From: Diphasiastrum complanatum
Lineage: Eukaryota > Streptophyta > Lycopodiopsida > Lycopodiales > Lycopodiaceae
Direction: 5' to 3'
DNA length: 64,000 nt
NCBI GenBank assembly: GCA_029204225.1
Contig: CM055112.1
Coordinates: 28,918,703-28,982,702 of the forward strand
Part shown: piece by piece, positions 44,410-56,560 of the stretch
How the letters are laid out: every line of letters starts with the position of its first letter
Position numbering within the stretch: position 1 is the stretch's first letter
Notes under the pieces: generated by a model
What the model was told of the DNA's origin: nothing
Databases searched by the model: none
The model's input: only the letters and a program-made list of their open reading frames with translations
Position numbers and translations under genes: made by a program

Positions 44410-47187
44410 GGCGCTCTAAGGAAGAAGGCAAAGAAAAATTGCAAGGGCTTCGCAACAAAAGGACTTAGAGAACTTGAGACCACTACTCAAGGAGACTAAG
44501 CCACAATAAGCACCTCAATGATGGAAATGGAGCCTATACCCCCCATCCCACTTCTTTTCCTTCCAAAAAAGCCTTGCTGGGTGGCGGGCCTTATGGTCGC
44601 CACCTAGCAAGCACATGGGCTCCTAAAACAAGGGGCATCCCCTTATGGGGTCCACCTACCTCAAATCACATGGCCACCACCTTCCTTACGCCGCCTCACC
44701 CAAGGGTCACTTGGGTCACGTCTCCACCCATCTCTTGGGTCATCGCCTTGACCTCATGGCCTTATGGCCTAAAGATACACCTATGGATTGGTGAAAAGCA
44801 AGTATTTTCTAGAAAGTTTAACCATGATAAGAAGTTGTTGGCCCAATCTACTGAAAGAGTGTGGCATCATGAGGTCCTATATTCAATTTTTGGGCAAATT
44901 TTTTTCTTGAAGTCGTAGGTCACTAACCTTCCATGATGTCAAAATGAGTGTTGATACCTAGCTTTTGTCCCCAATTGTAGCTAAGTTATAAAAGCATGTT
45001 ACCTATGGCCATGGAGACTCAAGCTCAAATCCTATTATGTGCATGGAAAAGGGAACTTCCAGAGCATTTTGGCTCAAAATGGCTTGGCTCACTATGCATC
45101 CATGGTATTCACAAAAGTTAGACTTCATATTACAAAGCTTGAAAGTTTTTAGTATTACCTTCTATTTAATAGTCCTCAAAATTGATCTTTGATCAAAATG
45201 GTATATATTTGATAAGGTGGATGTAACTACAAGATAAACATGCTTTGCAAAGGTCAAATCTCTTAGTCATCAAGTTGTTTTTCTTTTCAAAGCTCATAAT
45301 ATTCTTAAACTTTGCTTGCTAAGATGGCTAGCATTAGTGCAAAAACATTTTTTGCTCTAAATGCAAATGACCATATTTGTTGATGACAAGATTGCAAGTA
45401 GTCTTACATTGCCACTATTATCTATGCATAATAAAATGTTCGATCATGACTCCAAGCTTTTTACTCAAATCGTGGATGTGGTTATCAAATCGACGTACAT
45501 CTATTGGTGTCAAGTGCCCTTTTTCTTTGGCATATTTTGCACATCAAGTTGCAAGTTGTCCTCTTTTACCATGACCTTTTGAGCATCTTCTTTGACATAA
45601 AATTTCTTGCATCACCTTTTGTTGACGTTTACTTTTCTGTTTGCATGTAGTTTATGTTGTAGAGGAATCAAACCTCAACTTTGATGAGATAGAAGAAGTA
45701 TTTATGAACACCGCTTTTTAAAGGATCACGTATATTTTATTTAAAATATCTTGGAAAAAAGTAGCAAATTCATTTCATTTGTTCCATGATATTGTTGAAG
45801 TTTATCAAAAGCTTTTCCATAAGGTCTCAGTCACATAAGTTTTTTTCTAATATTGCAAATTATTGATTGCAATAGCATTATTATGGACATATCATGTTAC
45901 AACCACTTATCTAGCAAAAGCTCCAAAGTTTTGGAGTCTATGGGTATTGAGATGTCACTTGTATGCACAAAACATTGTTCAAGTTCGGATCTCTATTGCA
46001 AGTGGAGGCCTTCTTATCCATGCTTTCATCCAATATCTTCTTTGACATAATGATTTTTGCATCATCTTGTTAATAGCGTTATTTTCTAGTTTGGACAACA
46101 TTCAGAAAACATTAATGTTGTTACGAAAGGATTGATAATCATAATTAGGATTTAATATATTTTTTATATAAGGCCGCACTACCTTTATAAGTAATGATTA
46201 TAAAGGAAGCTTCATGGAAGGGACCCTTGAAGTGGGCGCCCAACCTCAATTTGACAATCGCCTTTTGATGCCTAGACCATAAACACCCCTAAATGGGTCA
46301 TCATTTGTTAACTTTGATGACATATATTGTGAGCTAGTTAGAGGAAGGATTTAACAGCAATGCCACTTTGTAGGATGGCTTGTAATGTTACTTGTTCCTA
46401 GTATGTAAAAACTGAATGTTCTAATTTTTGTGAATGTGTTTGTAACTCCTAATTAATAAAGAAAAGCAGCTACTAGCTTTATCCACATGACTTGATATGG
46501 TATTGGTGGTCAAGACCAATCAAGTAGAAAATGTGAGTTTTTCTTATCCAACGAGTCTTCACAAAGACATCATAACATAGTATTTGCCTTATGGGGGTTG
46601 GCCAAATGAAGTATTCAAGCAATTTGTTTGGATTGCTATTGCGATAAGCCCTAAAGGATTTTACATTGACTCAAATTGAATATTTTATAGCTCCATGTCC
46701 ATCAAGTGGAAATTCAATTTCTGAATAAGTGTGACATCTAGTTATCTTTGTTTAATGACTACATATAGTCTTTTCCATCTTTCTAAACACATGCAAAAAT
46801 TTGCATGGTTTTCTATGTCGCGAAAGCGAGGCTTTTTTCTTTTCGTCTTCGTCTTCTTATTCGTGAACAATTTTCTATCTTTGAATTTTCTTTTTGTGCA
46901 GAAGTTGTCTACAGGATCCCAGACACGTGACTACACATCACAGGACACATTCTATTCTAGCAATCAAGACAAAATGATAGCACAAGACAGAGCGTTGATC
47001 CTCTTGAGCTAAAGATGGTTACATGGCTGGTTTTTGCATGTAGCTGAGCATCGGAACTGTGTCTCTCTCTAACAGCTGGAAAATCCATGTTGAAATCGGA
47101 GTAACGCTTCTGCTTGTAACTCTTCTAATAAAAAGAAAAACCATAAAGAACCGTAACTAAAGAAGAGGTAAAAAAATAGAAGAACCG
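44410..47187. other. Unassigned AT-rich region with a diverged duplication
   Basis: The left end is probably Gypsy-C leader. No gene is supported: frames such as 45361-45582 and 46731-47012 have no recognised motif. Two blocks, about 45371-45640 and 45855-46095, look like diverged copies of each other (both include ATCTTCTTTGACATAA). The last part may belong to the Gypsy LTR that ends at 47216. Confidence 0.45.
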
Positions 47188-47230
47188 TGTTCACAGATTC
47201 ACCGAATCTGTGAACATTTGGCGCCATTCC
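47188..47230 (+). other. Gypsy LTR end with 13-bp hairpin and primer binding site
   Basis: TGTTCACAGATTC (47188-47200) and GAATCTGTGAACA (47204-47216) are perfect inverted arms around ACC. The right arm is the LTR end, and TTTGGCGCC follows at 47217-47225, resembling the Asp-tRNA PBS. The same end/PBS pair is at 24764-24785, where the left arm is not kept. Confidence 0.65.
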
Positions 47231-47479
47231 ACAGCTACACAAACATTAAACCAAGCCATATCTCTTTCATCTGTGTTGCGACACAATCGCCTTGAGATCT
47301 TCTACACCTTCATTGCAGAGCTCACCACTTCGATCCTGACCGACGTGCCGCTCATTTCTCAATCGGGGTCTCACGATCCTTACTAAGCCGAGCTCCACGA
47401 CTCCAGTCTGGACTGGACTGCTACCTCATACCTCTCGACTGAGCCACTACTTCAATATCCCGACATGTACTGAGTTTCA

Positions 47480-48005
47480 CCTCAACCGACATTCCTCGTT
47501 CAAATCTCGACCGAAGCCATAAGTCCAGATTTTGATCGAAGATCTCTTTGACATCTTGACCGAAGGAAACCTTCAAATCTCAACCGGAGCACTCTATTCA
47601 GATCTCAACCAAAGCACTCTGCTCAGATCTCAACCGGAGCACTCTGCTCATCTCAACCGGAGCACTCCGTTCGAATCTCAACCAGAGCACTCCGTTCAGA
47701 TCTCAACCGGAGCACTCCATTCAGATCTCAACCAGAGCACTCCATTCAGATCTCAACCGGAGCACTCCATTCAGATCTCAACCGGAGCACTCCATTCAGA
47801 TCTCAACCGGAGCACTCCGCTTAGATCTCAACTGGAGCACTTGCTCGCATCTCAATCGACATGTTCCATTAGATCTCAACTGGAGCATTTTAGTCAAATC
47901 TCGACCGGAGCGTTTCAATTAGATCTCAACCAGATCACTTCTCTCGAATCTCAACCGGAGGCCACAGTCAGCTCTCAACCGACGACCTACTTCAATCTCG
48001 ACTGA
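47480..48005 (+). repeat. 25-bp minisatellite, about 17 units
   Basis: The unit is ATCTCAACCGGAGCACTCCA plus TTCAG, regular from about 47571 to 47820 and degenerate on both sides. Since 25 is not a multiple of 3, an open frame (47532-48005) encodes a 25-residue repeat. It lies between the Gypsy primer site on the plus strand and the end of Gypsy-A RNase H on the minus strand. Confidence 0.93.
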
Positions 48006-50015
48006 AATGAATAAATGTTCGTCTGGAAAATCATCATTGATAGGATCTTCAATTTTTTCAGTGCTAAGTCGCGATAGATAATCAGCATTTGTATGATACT
48101 TTTTTTGACAAAGCTCTACTTGATAAGTGAATTCTTGCAGAAGTAGAACCCATCGAGCAATTCGTCCTGATACATCTAGTTTATCTACAAGATACTTAAG
48201 AGCATAATGATCCACATGAAAAATAAATGCATATCCCAGCAAATAATGTCGGAATTTTTTAAAAGTGAAAATCATGCCAAGTGCTTTCCTTTCTGTAGCC
48301 GAATAATTTTTCTCTGATGCACTGAGCTGTCAACTCGCATAGTAGATGGGATGATCTTTCTTCTGGTCGTCCTTTTGGCTTAGACAGACGCTAATAGCAA
48401 ATGCAGAAACATCCACACAACTGTATAATAAAATAGCCCAGTTGGGTGGTCTCAGAATAGGAGCATTGATCAACCTTTGCTTAAGATCTTCAAATGCTTC
48501 TTGCTGTTCATTCGTCCACAAGTATTCCACTTGTTTCTTTAGTAGATGTGTAAGAGAGGCAGCAATAGAAGCATGATTTTGAATAAATCTCCTGTAATAG
48601 CCAACATGTCCTAAGAAAGCTCTTAGTTCACGCAAATTGGTTGGTATCAGGAGGTTCTTTATAAGCTCGACTTTATCTTTGTCGACTTCTATTCCTCTGT
48701 TAGATATTTTGAGTTCGAGCAATATTTCTTCTTTCATACCAAAAAAACATTTCTCTGGATGAAGAGATAAACCAGTATCTCGACATTGTTGCAATGTTAA
48801 TTTCAGCTTCTGTAGGTGTGTCTTTATATCACTATACACACAGAAATCATCAATAAATATTTCAAGAAAAGTTCTCAGGAAGGTAGCAAAAATTAACATC
48901 ATGATTCGCTGAAAAGTCACTAGAGCGTTACAAAGACCAAAGGGCATTTTATTGTAGGCATAAGTGCCCCAATCCGTCGTGAATGTGGTCTTTGAGCGAT
49001 CCTCCTTTCGCACTCCCACCTGATTATATCTAGAAAAGCCGTCACAGAAATTGTAACGCTCTTGACCAGCAACCTGATCTAGGATGGAATCAGTAAAAGG
49101 CAAAGGATGATGGTCCTTCCTGGTGGCAGCATTAAGTTTTCGGAAATCCTGGCACATTCGTATTTTGCCAGTCTTCTTCTTTGGGATGACAACAATGGGT
49201 GAAACCCATTCACTACTTAAGACGGGATAGATTATACCTGCCTTAAGGTGTTTGTTAAATTTGTCCTTGACCATTAGAGAGTATTTAGGATTGAGACGAT
49301 ACTGTCTCTGTCGAACAGATACAACATCTTCCTTCAGATCAATTTGGTGCTCTCCGAATTTTGCAAGTATACCCTTGAAATCGTCGAGCCACCAAGCAAA
49401 ACATCTTGATACTCCTTTAATAGTTCAGTGAATTCTGCCAACTCAGATTATCCAAGTGACTTTGAAACATGCACAAATCTACCAGGTGCAAGTTCAATCA
49501 GTTCAGTAGAATCTAGTAAGATAATACCTTTAGTCATATTGGCCTTGGTATGGCCATGAATTTCATGCATGGTTGACTCCATAGATATTTTTTTGTCGTC
49601 AACCTAGTTCTTGTTACCAAATTTGTGTTTAGATTCGTCACTCAAATTGTCAAACTCTTTCGAGTTTATGTCTGCAACGTTAATTTCTTCATACGAAACA
49701 TCAGCTTCATTGTTGCAGACATCGAAGAATTCTTCGTCATCAACATTCTCATAACATTCAAAGTACTACACTTCAATATCAGATTTATAGGAAAAAATAT
49801 TCAAGGCATACGAAGATTCTTCTGATGTAAAACTGGTGTCTTCTGGGATGATTCGACTGATGAACTGCTCTTGGGACTTGCTGCTGGGTAGCAGCAACTT
49901 CTTCGTCTGATTTGTTGTCTCAAAGTGGGTCGACAATAGACATGCCTGAGCCAAAATCTCGGACTGTCGTGTCAATGGCAGGAGATGTAGGTTCTTCTTG
50001 AGCAATATCCTTGCC
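48006..50015 (-). pseudogene. Gypsy-A pol remnant (linker, RT, RNase H)
   Basis: On the minus strand: a Ser/Glu-rich linker (50015-49300, with stops), RT from 49274 (AGIIYPVLSSEWVSPIVV, MCQDFRKLNAATRKD, MPFGLCNA, FIDD near 48850), the RNase H start (LRELRAFLGHVGYYRRF, then ILRPPNWAILLY), a stop at about 48330, and the RNase H end (KNYSATERKALG, YLVDKLDVSGRIARW, NADYLSRL), which reads on into the minisatellite at 48005. Integrase is absent. It is the best preserved RT of this family in the window. LDG of the RT core reads CDG. Confidence 0.92.
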
Positions 50016-50019
50016 TTTA

Positions 50020-51820
50020 AATGGACTAGTTTCGCATTCTTTTGTCCTTCGGAGCCGGTTTCTTCGAACGGTGTCGGCTTCACTAGCTTTTGATTCTGGC
50101 CAATGGGCAATCTTGCGGAAAACCTGTAGGAATAGACCAGACGTGAAACGGGTAGTTTCTCAGTCTATTACATCTGTTTTAAGTGACCTCCCAAAAAGGG
50201 CTTCAAGGATAGTTCTCGGGACCCATAGGATTCGGTGCATACTACCCGGAATCACAAACGGGGGGTGGCCATAGGTTTGTGAGCCTATTTCGGACCAAAC
50301 AAATCCAATCTTGTTCAAATTTGACGTCCTTTATCCCAAAACAGTCTTTATGCTAGAAACAACACAATTAGGGCATGGAAAATGGACTAGTTTCGCTTTC
50401 TTTCGTCTTTCGGCCCCGTTTTCTTTAAACGGTGTCGGCTTCACTAGCTTTTGATTCCAGCCAATGGGTAATCTTGCGGCGAGCCTGTAGGAACAGATCA
50501 GATATGAAACAGGTAGTTTCTCAGTCTATAACGTCCATTTTAAGTGACCTCCCAAAAAGGGCTTCAGGGATAGTTCTCCAACCCATCAGATTTGGTGCAT
50601 ACTACCCGGAATCACAAACGGGGGGTGGCCAGAGGTTTGTGAGTCTATTTTGGACCACAAGCCAACCCCCGTTTGTGATTCCGGATAGTATGCACTGAAT
50701 CCAATTGGTTCTGAGAACTATCCCTGAAGCCCTTTTTGGGAGGTCACTTAAAACAGACGTTATAGACTGGAAAACTACTCGTTTCACGTCTGGTTTGTTT
50801 CTACAGGCTCCCCATGAGATTTCCCACTGGACGAAATCAAAAGCTAGCAAAACTGACACCGTTCGTAGAAACCGGAGCCAAACGACAGAATAATGCAAAA
50901 CTAGTCCATTTTCCATGCCCCAATCACGTTGTTTCCAGCGTAAAGACTGTTTTGGGACAAAGGACATCGTATTTGAGCAGGATTAGATCTGTTTGGTCCG
51001 TAACAGGCTCACGAACCTATGGTCACCCCCCGTTTGTGATTTTGGATAGTATGCACCAAATCCGGTTGAATTCGAGTACCTACGCCCTTCTTTGAGACCT
51101 TTTTCTAGAGGTCACTTCAAACGGACGTTATAGACTGAGAAACTACTCGTTTCAAGTCTGGTCTATTCCTACAGGTTTCCCTCGGGACTATCCACTGGAC
51201 CGAATTGAAAGCAAGAGGATCCAACCCCGTTTGAAGAGACCAAGGATGAAGGACAAAATAATGCGAAACTAGTCCTTTTTCCATGTCCTAACCGCGTTGT
51301 TTCCGGCGTGGAGACTGTTTTGGAAGAAATGACATCGGATTTGATCAGGATTAGATCTGTTTGGTCCATAATAGGCTCACGAACCTGTGGCCAACCCCCT
51401 GTTTCTGATTCCAGACAGTATGCACCGAGGACTATCCCTGAAGCCCTTTTTGGGAGGTCACTTAAAATGGACGTTATAGACTGAGAAACTACATATTTCA
51501 CGTCTAGTCTATTCCAAAAGCCTCCCGCAAGATATCCCAATGGCCAGAATCGAAATCTAGCAAAGTCGGCATTGTTCAAAGAAATCGGGGCCGAAGGACA
51601 GAACAATGTGAAACTAGTCCATTTCCCATGCCCTAACTAGTCCATTTCCCCTGCTCTAACGACATTGTTTCTGGCATGAAAACTGTTTTGGCGCAAATGA
51701 CATTGGATTTGAGTAGGATTGGATCTATTTGGTTTGTAATAGGCTCACAAACCTATGGCCACCCCCCGTTTGTGATTCTGGATAGTATGCACCGAATCCA
51801 ATGGGTTCCGAGTATCTATC
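50020..51820. repeat. Satellite-like array, ~345-368 bp units, with an internal inversion
   Basis: Two units lie in plus orientation (anchor GGACTAGTTTCGC at 50023 and 50384) and about three in the opposite orientation (anchor GAAACTAGTCC or similar ending at 50907, 51275 and 51620), plus a partial unit. The switch is near 50640-50665, where TACTACCCGGAATCACAAAC and its near reverse complement face each other across about 40 bases. No coding function is supported. The array lies between Gypsy-A (minus) and Gypsy-B (plus). Confidence 0.9.
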
Positions 51821-51834
51821 CCCAAGAAAGGATG

Positions 51835-53461
51835 GTGCATGTGGGAGAGCAATTAACACCCACGCAGTTCAAGAGACTACGATCTTTGTTGGTGGAATAT
51901 AAAGACTGTTTTGCCTAGAGCTATATTGATCTAAAGGGCATTCCGCCAATAGTAGTCCAACACACCATACCCTTGGTGGACGGAGCAGTCCCCAAGGTAA
52001 GCCGTTATTACCGTTGCAACCCGAATTATATTGAGCTGATCAAGCAGGAGTTGCAGAAGCTGATGGATGCAGATTTCATCTATGAAATCGAGCACACATA
52101 ATGGGTATCGCCGATAGTTATAGTATCCAAGAAGAATGGCAAAATGCGTATCTGTGTGAATCTGAAGGCGCTTAATGCAGTCACCAAAAAGGACCATTTT
52201 TTTTACCATTTATAGAAAGTGTTCTCGATAGAGTAGCTGGCGACGAAGCCTATAGTTTTCTAGATGGTTTCAGTGGCTACAACCAGGTGAAAATAGCCCC
52301 CCAGGACCAGCATAAGACAACATTCGCCATGCAATGGGGAACTCATGCCTATAAAGTGATGCCATTCGGACTTTGCAATGTCCCAAGTACTTTCCAACGA
52401 GTCATGTAGGCGACATTCAAAGATTATTTGCAAAAATTTTTGGAGATTTTCTTGGACAATCTGTGCGTGCATGGACCAGATTCAGAACACTTATCCAATT
52501 TGGAGAAGGTGTTACAAAAATGCCGCGAATACCAGATCTCTCTGAATCCAGAAAAATGTCAATTCTGGCTGACGCATGGCTTGATACTCGACCATATAGA
52601 GTCAAGACATGGGATGGCCACAGATCTATCAAAGATCAGGATCATTGTTGATCTACCACCACCGGGGACGATCCGTGAGGTCTACATTTTCATGGGTCAT
52701 GCTAACTATTATAGGATCTTCATTCTTGATTTTGCGGAGTTAGCCAGACCAATTTACAAGCTCACAACGGATCCACATTGGAATGAGAAAGCTCTAAAGG
52801 CTTTCCAGAAGATTAAGAATGCATTGGTCTCAGCACCAATCTTACGACCACCCAATTGGTCCATTGAGTTTCATGTGCATACAGACGCATCGAAGTATGC
52901 AGTTGGAGCAGTCTTAACCTAGCCAGGTGAACACAAAAAGGATTTTCCAATCCGATTTACAAGCCGACATCTCAGTGATACTGAAATGAATTATTCAACC
53001 ACAAAGTGGAAAGCACTAGCAATGATCTATGCGGTTAAGAAGTTCAGTATATAAAGGAAGCACTGATCAAACACCCTTCCAGTTGGTATATGGTTCCTTC
53101 ATTAAGGATTGCCACCGCACAATGTTTTAATGAGTCCAAATCTCTACAGCTACGCCACAAAGCTTTGCATAAACTCTGTGAAACACGCTTACTAGTTGTG
53201 CATGCACTGGTAGCTGAAAAGGAAAGACGCAAAGCTTGGCATGATCGCAGACTACAAAAGAAGGATCTTCGTTCAGGAGATCTGGTCCTGATGTATAAAA
53301 CCAAGGCGATCAAGGAGAAGTTAAAATTCACGGGCGAAGGTCCTTATAGGATCAAGAAAATTCTTAATCATGGGGCCGTGAACTTAGAAAAGCTAGATGG
53401 GACGCCATTCGACACACCCATCAACGGTAGCCGGTTGCATAAGTACTGGCCACCACAGTGA
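51835..53461 (+). pseudogene. Gypsy-B RT and RNase H joined to integrase C-terminus
   Basis: It opens with GEQLTPTQFKRLRSLLVEY, then RT motifs (WVSPIVIVSKKNGKMRICVN, YSFLDGFSGYNQVKIAPQD, MPFGLCNVPSTFQRVM), a catalytic region reading FLDN instead of YxDD (about 52453), and the RNase H region (HVHTDASKYAVGAVLT; TSRHLSDTEMNYSTTK). At about 53046 the sequence jumps to the integrase C-terminal part (STDQTPFQLVYG, GEGPYRIKKI) and ends with a stop at 53461. Stops lie near 51916, 52100, 52408 and 52921, with a frameshift near 52200. The same family is at 35630-36311 in inverse orientation. Confidence 0.92.
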
Positions 53462-53480
53462 GACAGATCCAGATTGGGGG

Positions 53481-54540
53481 TGGCACATTACAAAAAGTTA
53501 ATTTGCTCTGCCATCACCGCTAGATCTAAGGAGATCAAGCCAAATCAAGCTAAATCCATCAAGATTCAGCCAGATCTGGCAAGATCGGGGAAATCCATCA
53601 GAATCCAAGGAGGATCCATATCCTGATAGGATAAAAAAAAAGCGAATTATCAGATTGACTGATGGATATACTACCAATAATTCATCAGAACTTCCAGAGA
53701 ACTGCCAACAGTCAGATCAAGCCTCGATGGAGTTGATTACCAGTTTACAAAAGTTAAAAATCAGAAAATCTCGAGATCTTGTCAAAAAACACTCTGAAAG
53801 AGCACTTTTTTCATGATTTTTTGAGATCCCTTGAGAGATAGCTCTTGAAGATTGGACAGTCACCAGATCTGACCTAGATGCATCCATGAAAATCTCTGCA
53901 AGAGTTTCTGATGGAAGAATCATCATTTTTTAGTGTATGCGATAGTTTCCAGAAGCAAAATTTCTAGAACCCTCGTAGAACATCAAGATCATCTTACCAA
54001 CCCTCGCAAGGTGTCTAAATGTAATCAGAGCAGTGAAATTAGCCTACCTACATGGCCTGATCTTGAAAATCCAATCACAGAAACAAGTTGTGCGAGAGAT
54101 CACTTCCTGCGAGAATTGAACCCTTGCAGACAACCTGAACCCTCGTAGAACCTTCGCATAGCAGTCAAATCACCTTCTGAACTCTCACATACTTCCCTGA
54201 GGTCTTAGAATTTTGTGAAGAAGGTGTCTGCCAAAATTTGGTTGGAACTGAAATTAAAGTGAATTTTACCTAATACGCACTCTAAATTCCTCTATATAAG
54301 GGTTGAATTCGAGTCATTTGTCACCTTTGCTACCGAAGCTCTGCCAAAATTTCCACTGAAAATACCAAGTTTTCTGTTTTTGACCAAACTTTCTACCAGT
54401 TGTCATCTGTTCATATTAAACACCGATCTACGTTCTAAACTACAATCATTGTCATCCAACACTCATTATTCTCAGTTTTCTACTGTTTCCACATCTTTTC
54501 CCATTCTCCACTGTTTTTCTTACTTTTCCGACCTCTAATC
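53481..54540 (+). repeat. Gypsy-B LTR
   Basis: It follows the purine tract ATTGGGGG and starts TGGCACATTAC. A TATA box (CTCTATATAAG) lies at 54290-54300. Its first 670 bases match 34880-35610 in reverse. The right boundary is not defined; a TG..CA end and primer site were not found, though CTGGCGCC occurs at 54579 inside the following ORF. Confidence 0.75.
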
Positions 54541-54552
54541 ATCACTGCTAAC

Positions 54553-55206
54553 ATGGCCTCCTCATCCTTTGAAGACTCTGGCGCCAAACAAATGATCCAG
54601 CGTGACATCCCCGAGGCCACACAAATTTGGCCTCTACCCTCTGATACTACAGACAGCCAGCCCACTTCTAGCAGCAATGGGTTTTTACTCGGCGCTCTTC
54701 CATTATGAGATTAACATGGACCTCGCCCTTCACGCTTATGCCACCTGGGATGAGGTCAAGGCTCATTTCCACTTCCTGTACCAAGGTACCACATACAAGG
54801 TCAGCATTAACGTTGACTCGATGGTCACCATTGGCATTATGTCCGGTGATCGTCAACCCATCTCCCATCGCCACGCCAAAGCTCTGATCAAACCATTCAT
54901 CACCCAAACCACACCAAAAATCCCCATCCAAACTAACAATGGTTACTTGATAGAAGCTATCACGGAACCCGTCATTCAGACGGCTGCGCATCTGTTGAGT
55001 AATTTTTTGATTATTTCAACATTTCGCAAGGACAGAATCCAGTCTACGCTGCTGAGTCAGATAGTGGAATCCTTTCTGGAATGCCCTAACCCCTCCGTTG
55101 TGCCATACGACTTCCTTATTCGTGAACTAACAAACTCCATCAAACCCAACAACCATGAGCGAATAACAAGCCCCCTGTTGTATAACTTTTCCTGCACACT
55201 TCTCCA
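54553..55206 (+). pseudogene. Gag-like ORF after the Gypsy-B LTR, unassigned
   Basis: A first frame starts at ATG 54553 (MASSSFEDSGAKQMIQRD) and stops at 54705. A second frame carries on from inside it (ALFHYEINMDLALHAYATWD) through SINVDSMVTIGIMSG, TEPVIQTAAHLLSNFLIIS and DRIQSTLLSQIVESF to about 55206, so one frameshift lies in the overlap. Coding ends where Copia-B LTR sequence starts. No known domain is recognised. Its place downstream of an LTR with a TATA box suggests the gag start of a second Gypsy-B-like unit, but the usual gag and zinc-knuckle motifs are absent. Confidence 0.5.
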
Positions 55207-55626
55207 GACAAAAGTGGATCCTAATCTGATTCTCAAGAGAGATTGGTTGTCAGATTACTTGATCTATTAGTCTACTTCAGATTAAGATCAATTCTAGACA
55301 CAAAATCCTAACAAGAACAATCATTAATTGAAGGTAAGTGTACTTTATGGTTTCACACATGTGAAACACTGTTTGAGTACGAACTCCAACCTGAAGATCA
55401 AGTACACATTGATAGAACCTCAAAACAATCAAAACAAATGTAGACAAATGGAGAGAATCACTCAAAATTGCTTCCAAAACCAAGATCGGTGCCTCACACT
55501 GATTATGGCCAAATGTGGCTCTATATATACAATAAGTGAGAGCTCATGGTACTGATCATCCCTCTGATCCCACATGTGTGAAGGTGCTTTGTCATATGAT
55601 GATTCATCACACAAAACTGACACTTG

Positions 55627-56560
55627 TATGAGATGTATACCACATGAGATATGCTCCTCTTTCCCTTGAAATGTGAGCCACATGGAATCAACCATATTTC
55701 TTGAGTTTCTTTTTGGAATCACAACTTGAGAAGATCTCTCCTCCTCAATCCTTGGTACACTTGAACCTTGAGATGATTCTTTAAGATCCTCTTCATGGTG
55801 CTCCTTCTTGATGGAAATCTGAGACCTCCATGTCTCATAATGATCACAACAACTATGACCACACAATATGCACTTCCTATGATTATCAAAATTATTTATG
55901 CTAGAAACATAAGTCAAAAAATCACCACAACTTGGCATGATTTTTCCAATATTGAAATCAAAAGGCATTTCCATCTCAATAAGGCTAACTACTTGCTTAT
56001 GGATATAAGTGTCCACTTTGGATGCTTCACTTATTCTCATAAGAAGTTTACAACTTGTCTTTAAGATTGAGAACTTACAATTTTCATCTTTCTGAATGAA
56101 CACATCATTCATGATCTTATTGAAACCAAAAGATCTGACATTATGAAGATATTTTCATTTCCATGACTTCATAACTAATGTAAGCTTACAATGAAAACAT
56201 ATTTTGCTATCTTTTAAGGCATCACACTCAACTAGTATTGCCTTAATCCACCTTTGAGATACAACAATCTATTCAAAGCAAAATGGTTCTTCATAAGTTG
56301 ACATCAGAGCATAAATAAAACTATGTTCATTTTGTGATTGCTCCTTATTCTTGATTGATTTCTCTTGGATAATAACAATAAGTTTGAACTTTACAAGCAA
56401 AATACTTTCCAAGGACATAAATAAATCCAAGTTACTTTCATGAAAGTGACATCTATCTTTGCATCTTGAACCAAACAATGCACTTCCAAATGAAAAATTT
56501 CAAAAGATTCAACATGTGTTGTGATGAACTCTTGAAGACAAATGTTGCAAGTCCTTGTGA
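55627..56560 (-). pseudogene. Cys-rich ORF inside Copia-B, unknown family
   Basis: On the minus strand a coding-like stretch runs from about 56560 (EEFITTHVESFEIFHLEVHC) through RWIKAILVECDALKDSKICF, a stop near 56155, then the open frame from 56112 with FSILKTSCKLLMRISEASKV and HRKCILCGHSCCDHYETW, a charged region (KKEHHEEDLKESSQGSSVPR) and on into the LTR. Cys pairs (CFHC; CILC..CC) suggest metal binding, but this is inference. A frameshift lies near 56470. It is not a Copia gag or pol motif that I know. A captured host gene fragment is a possible source. The second Copia-B copy lacks this stretch. Confidence 0.4.

Noticed and set aside
46731..47012. 93-codon hydrophobic ORF
   Set aside because: Phe-rich translation of T-rich DNA with no start context, motif or neighbour supporting it.
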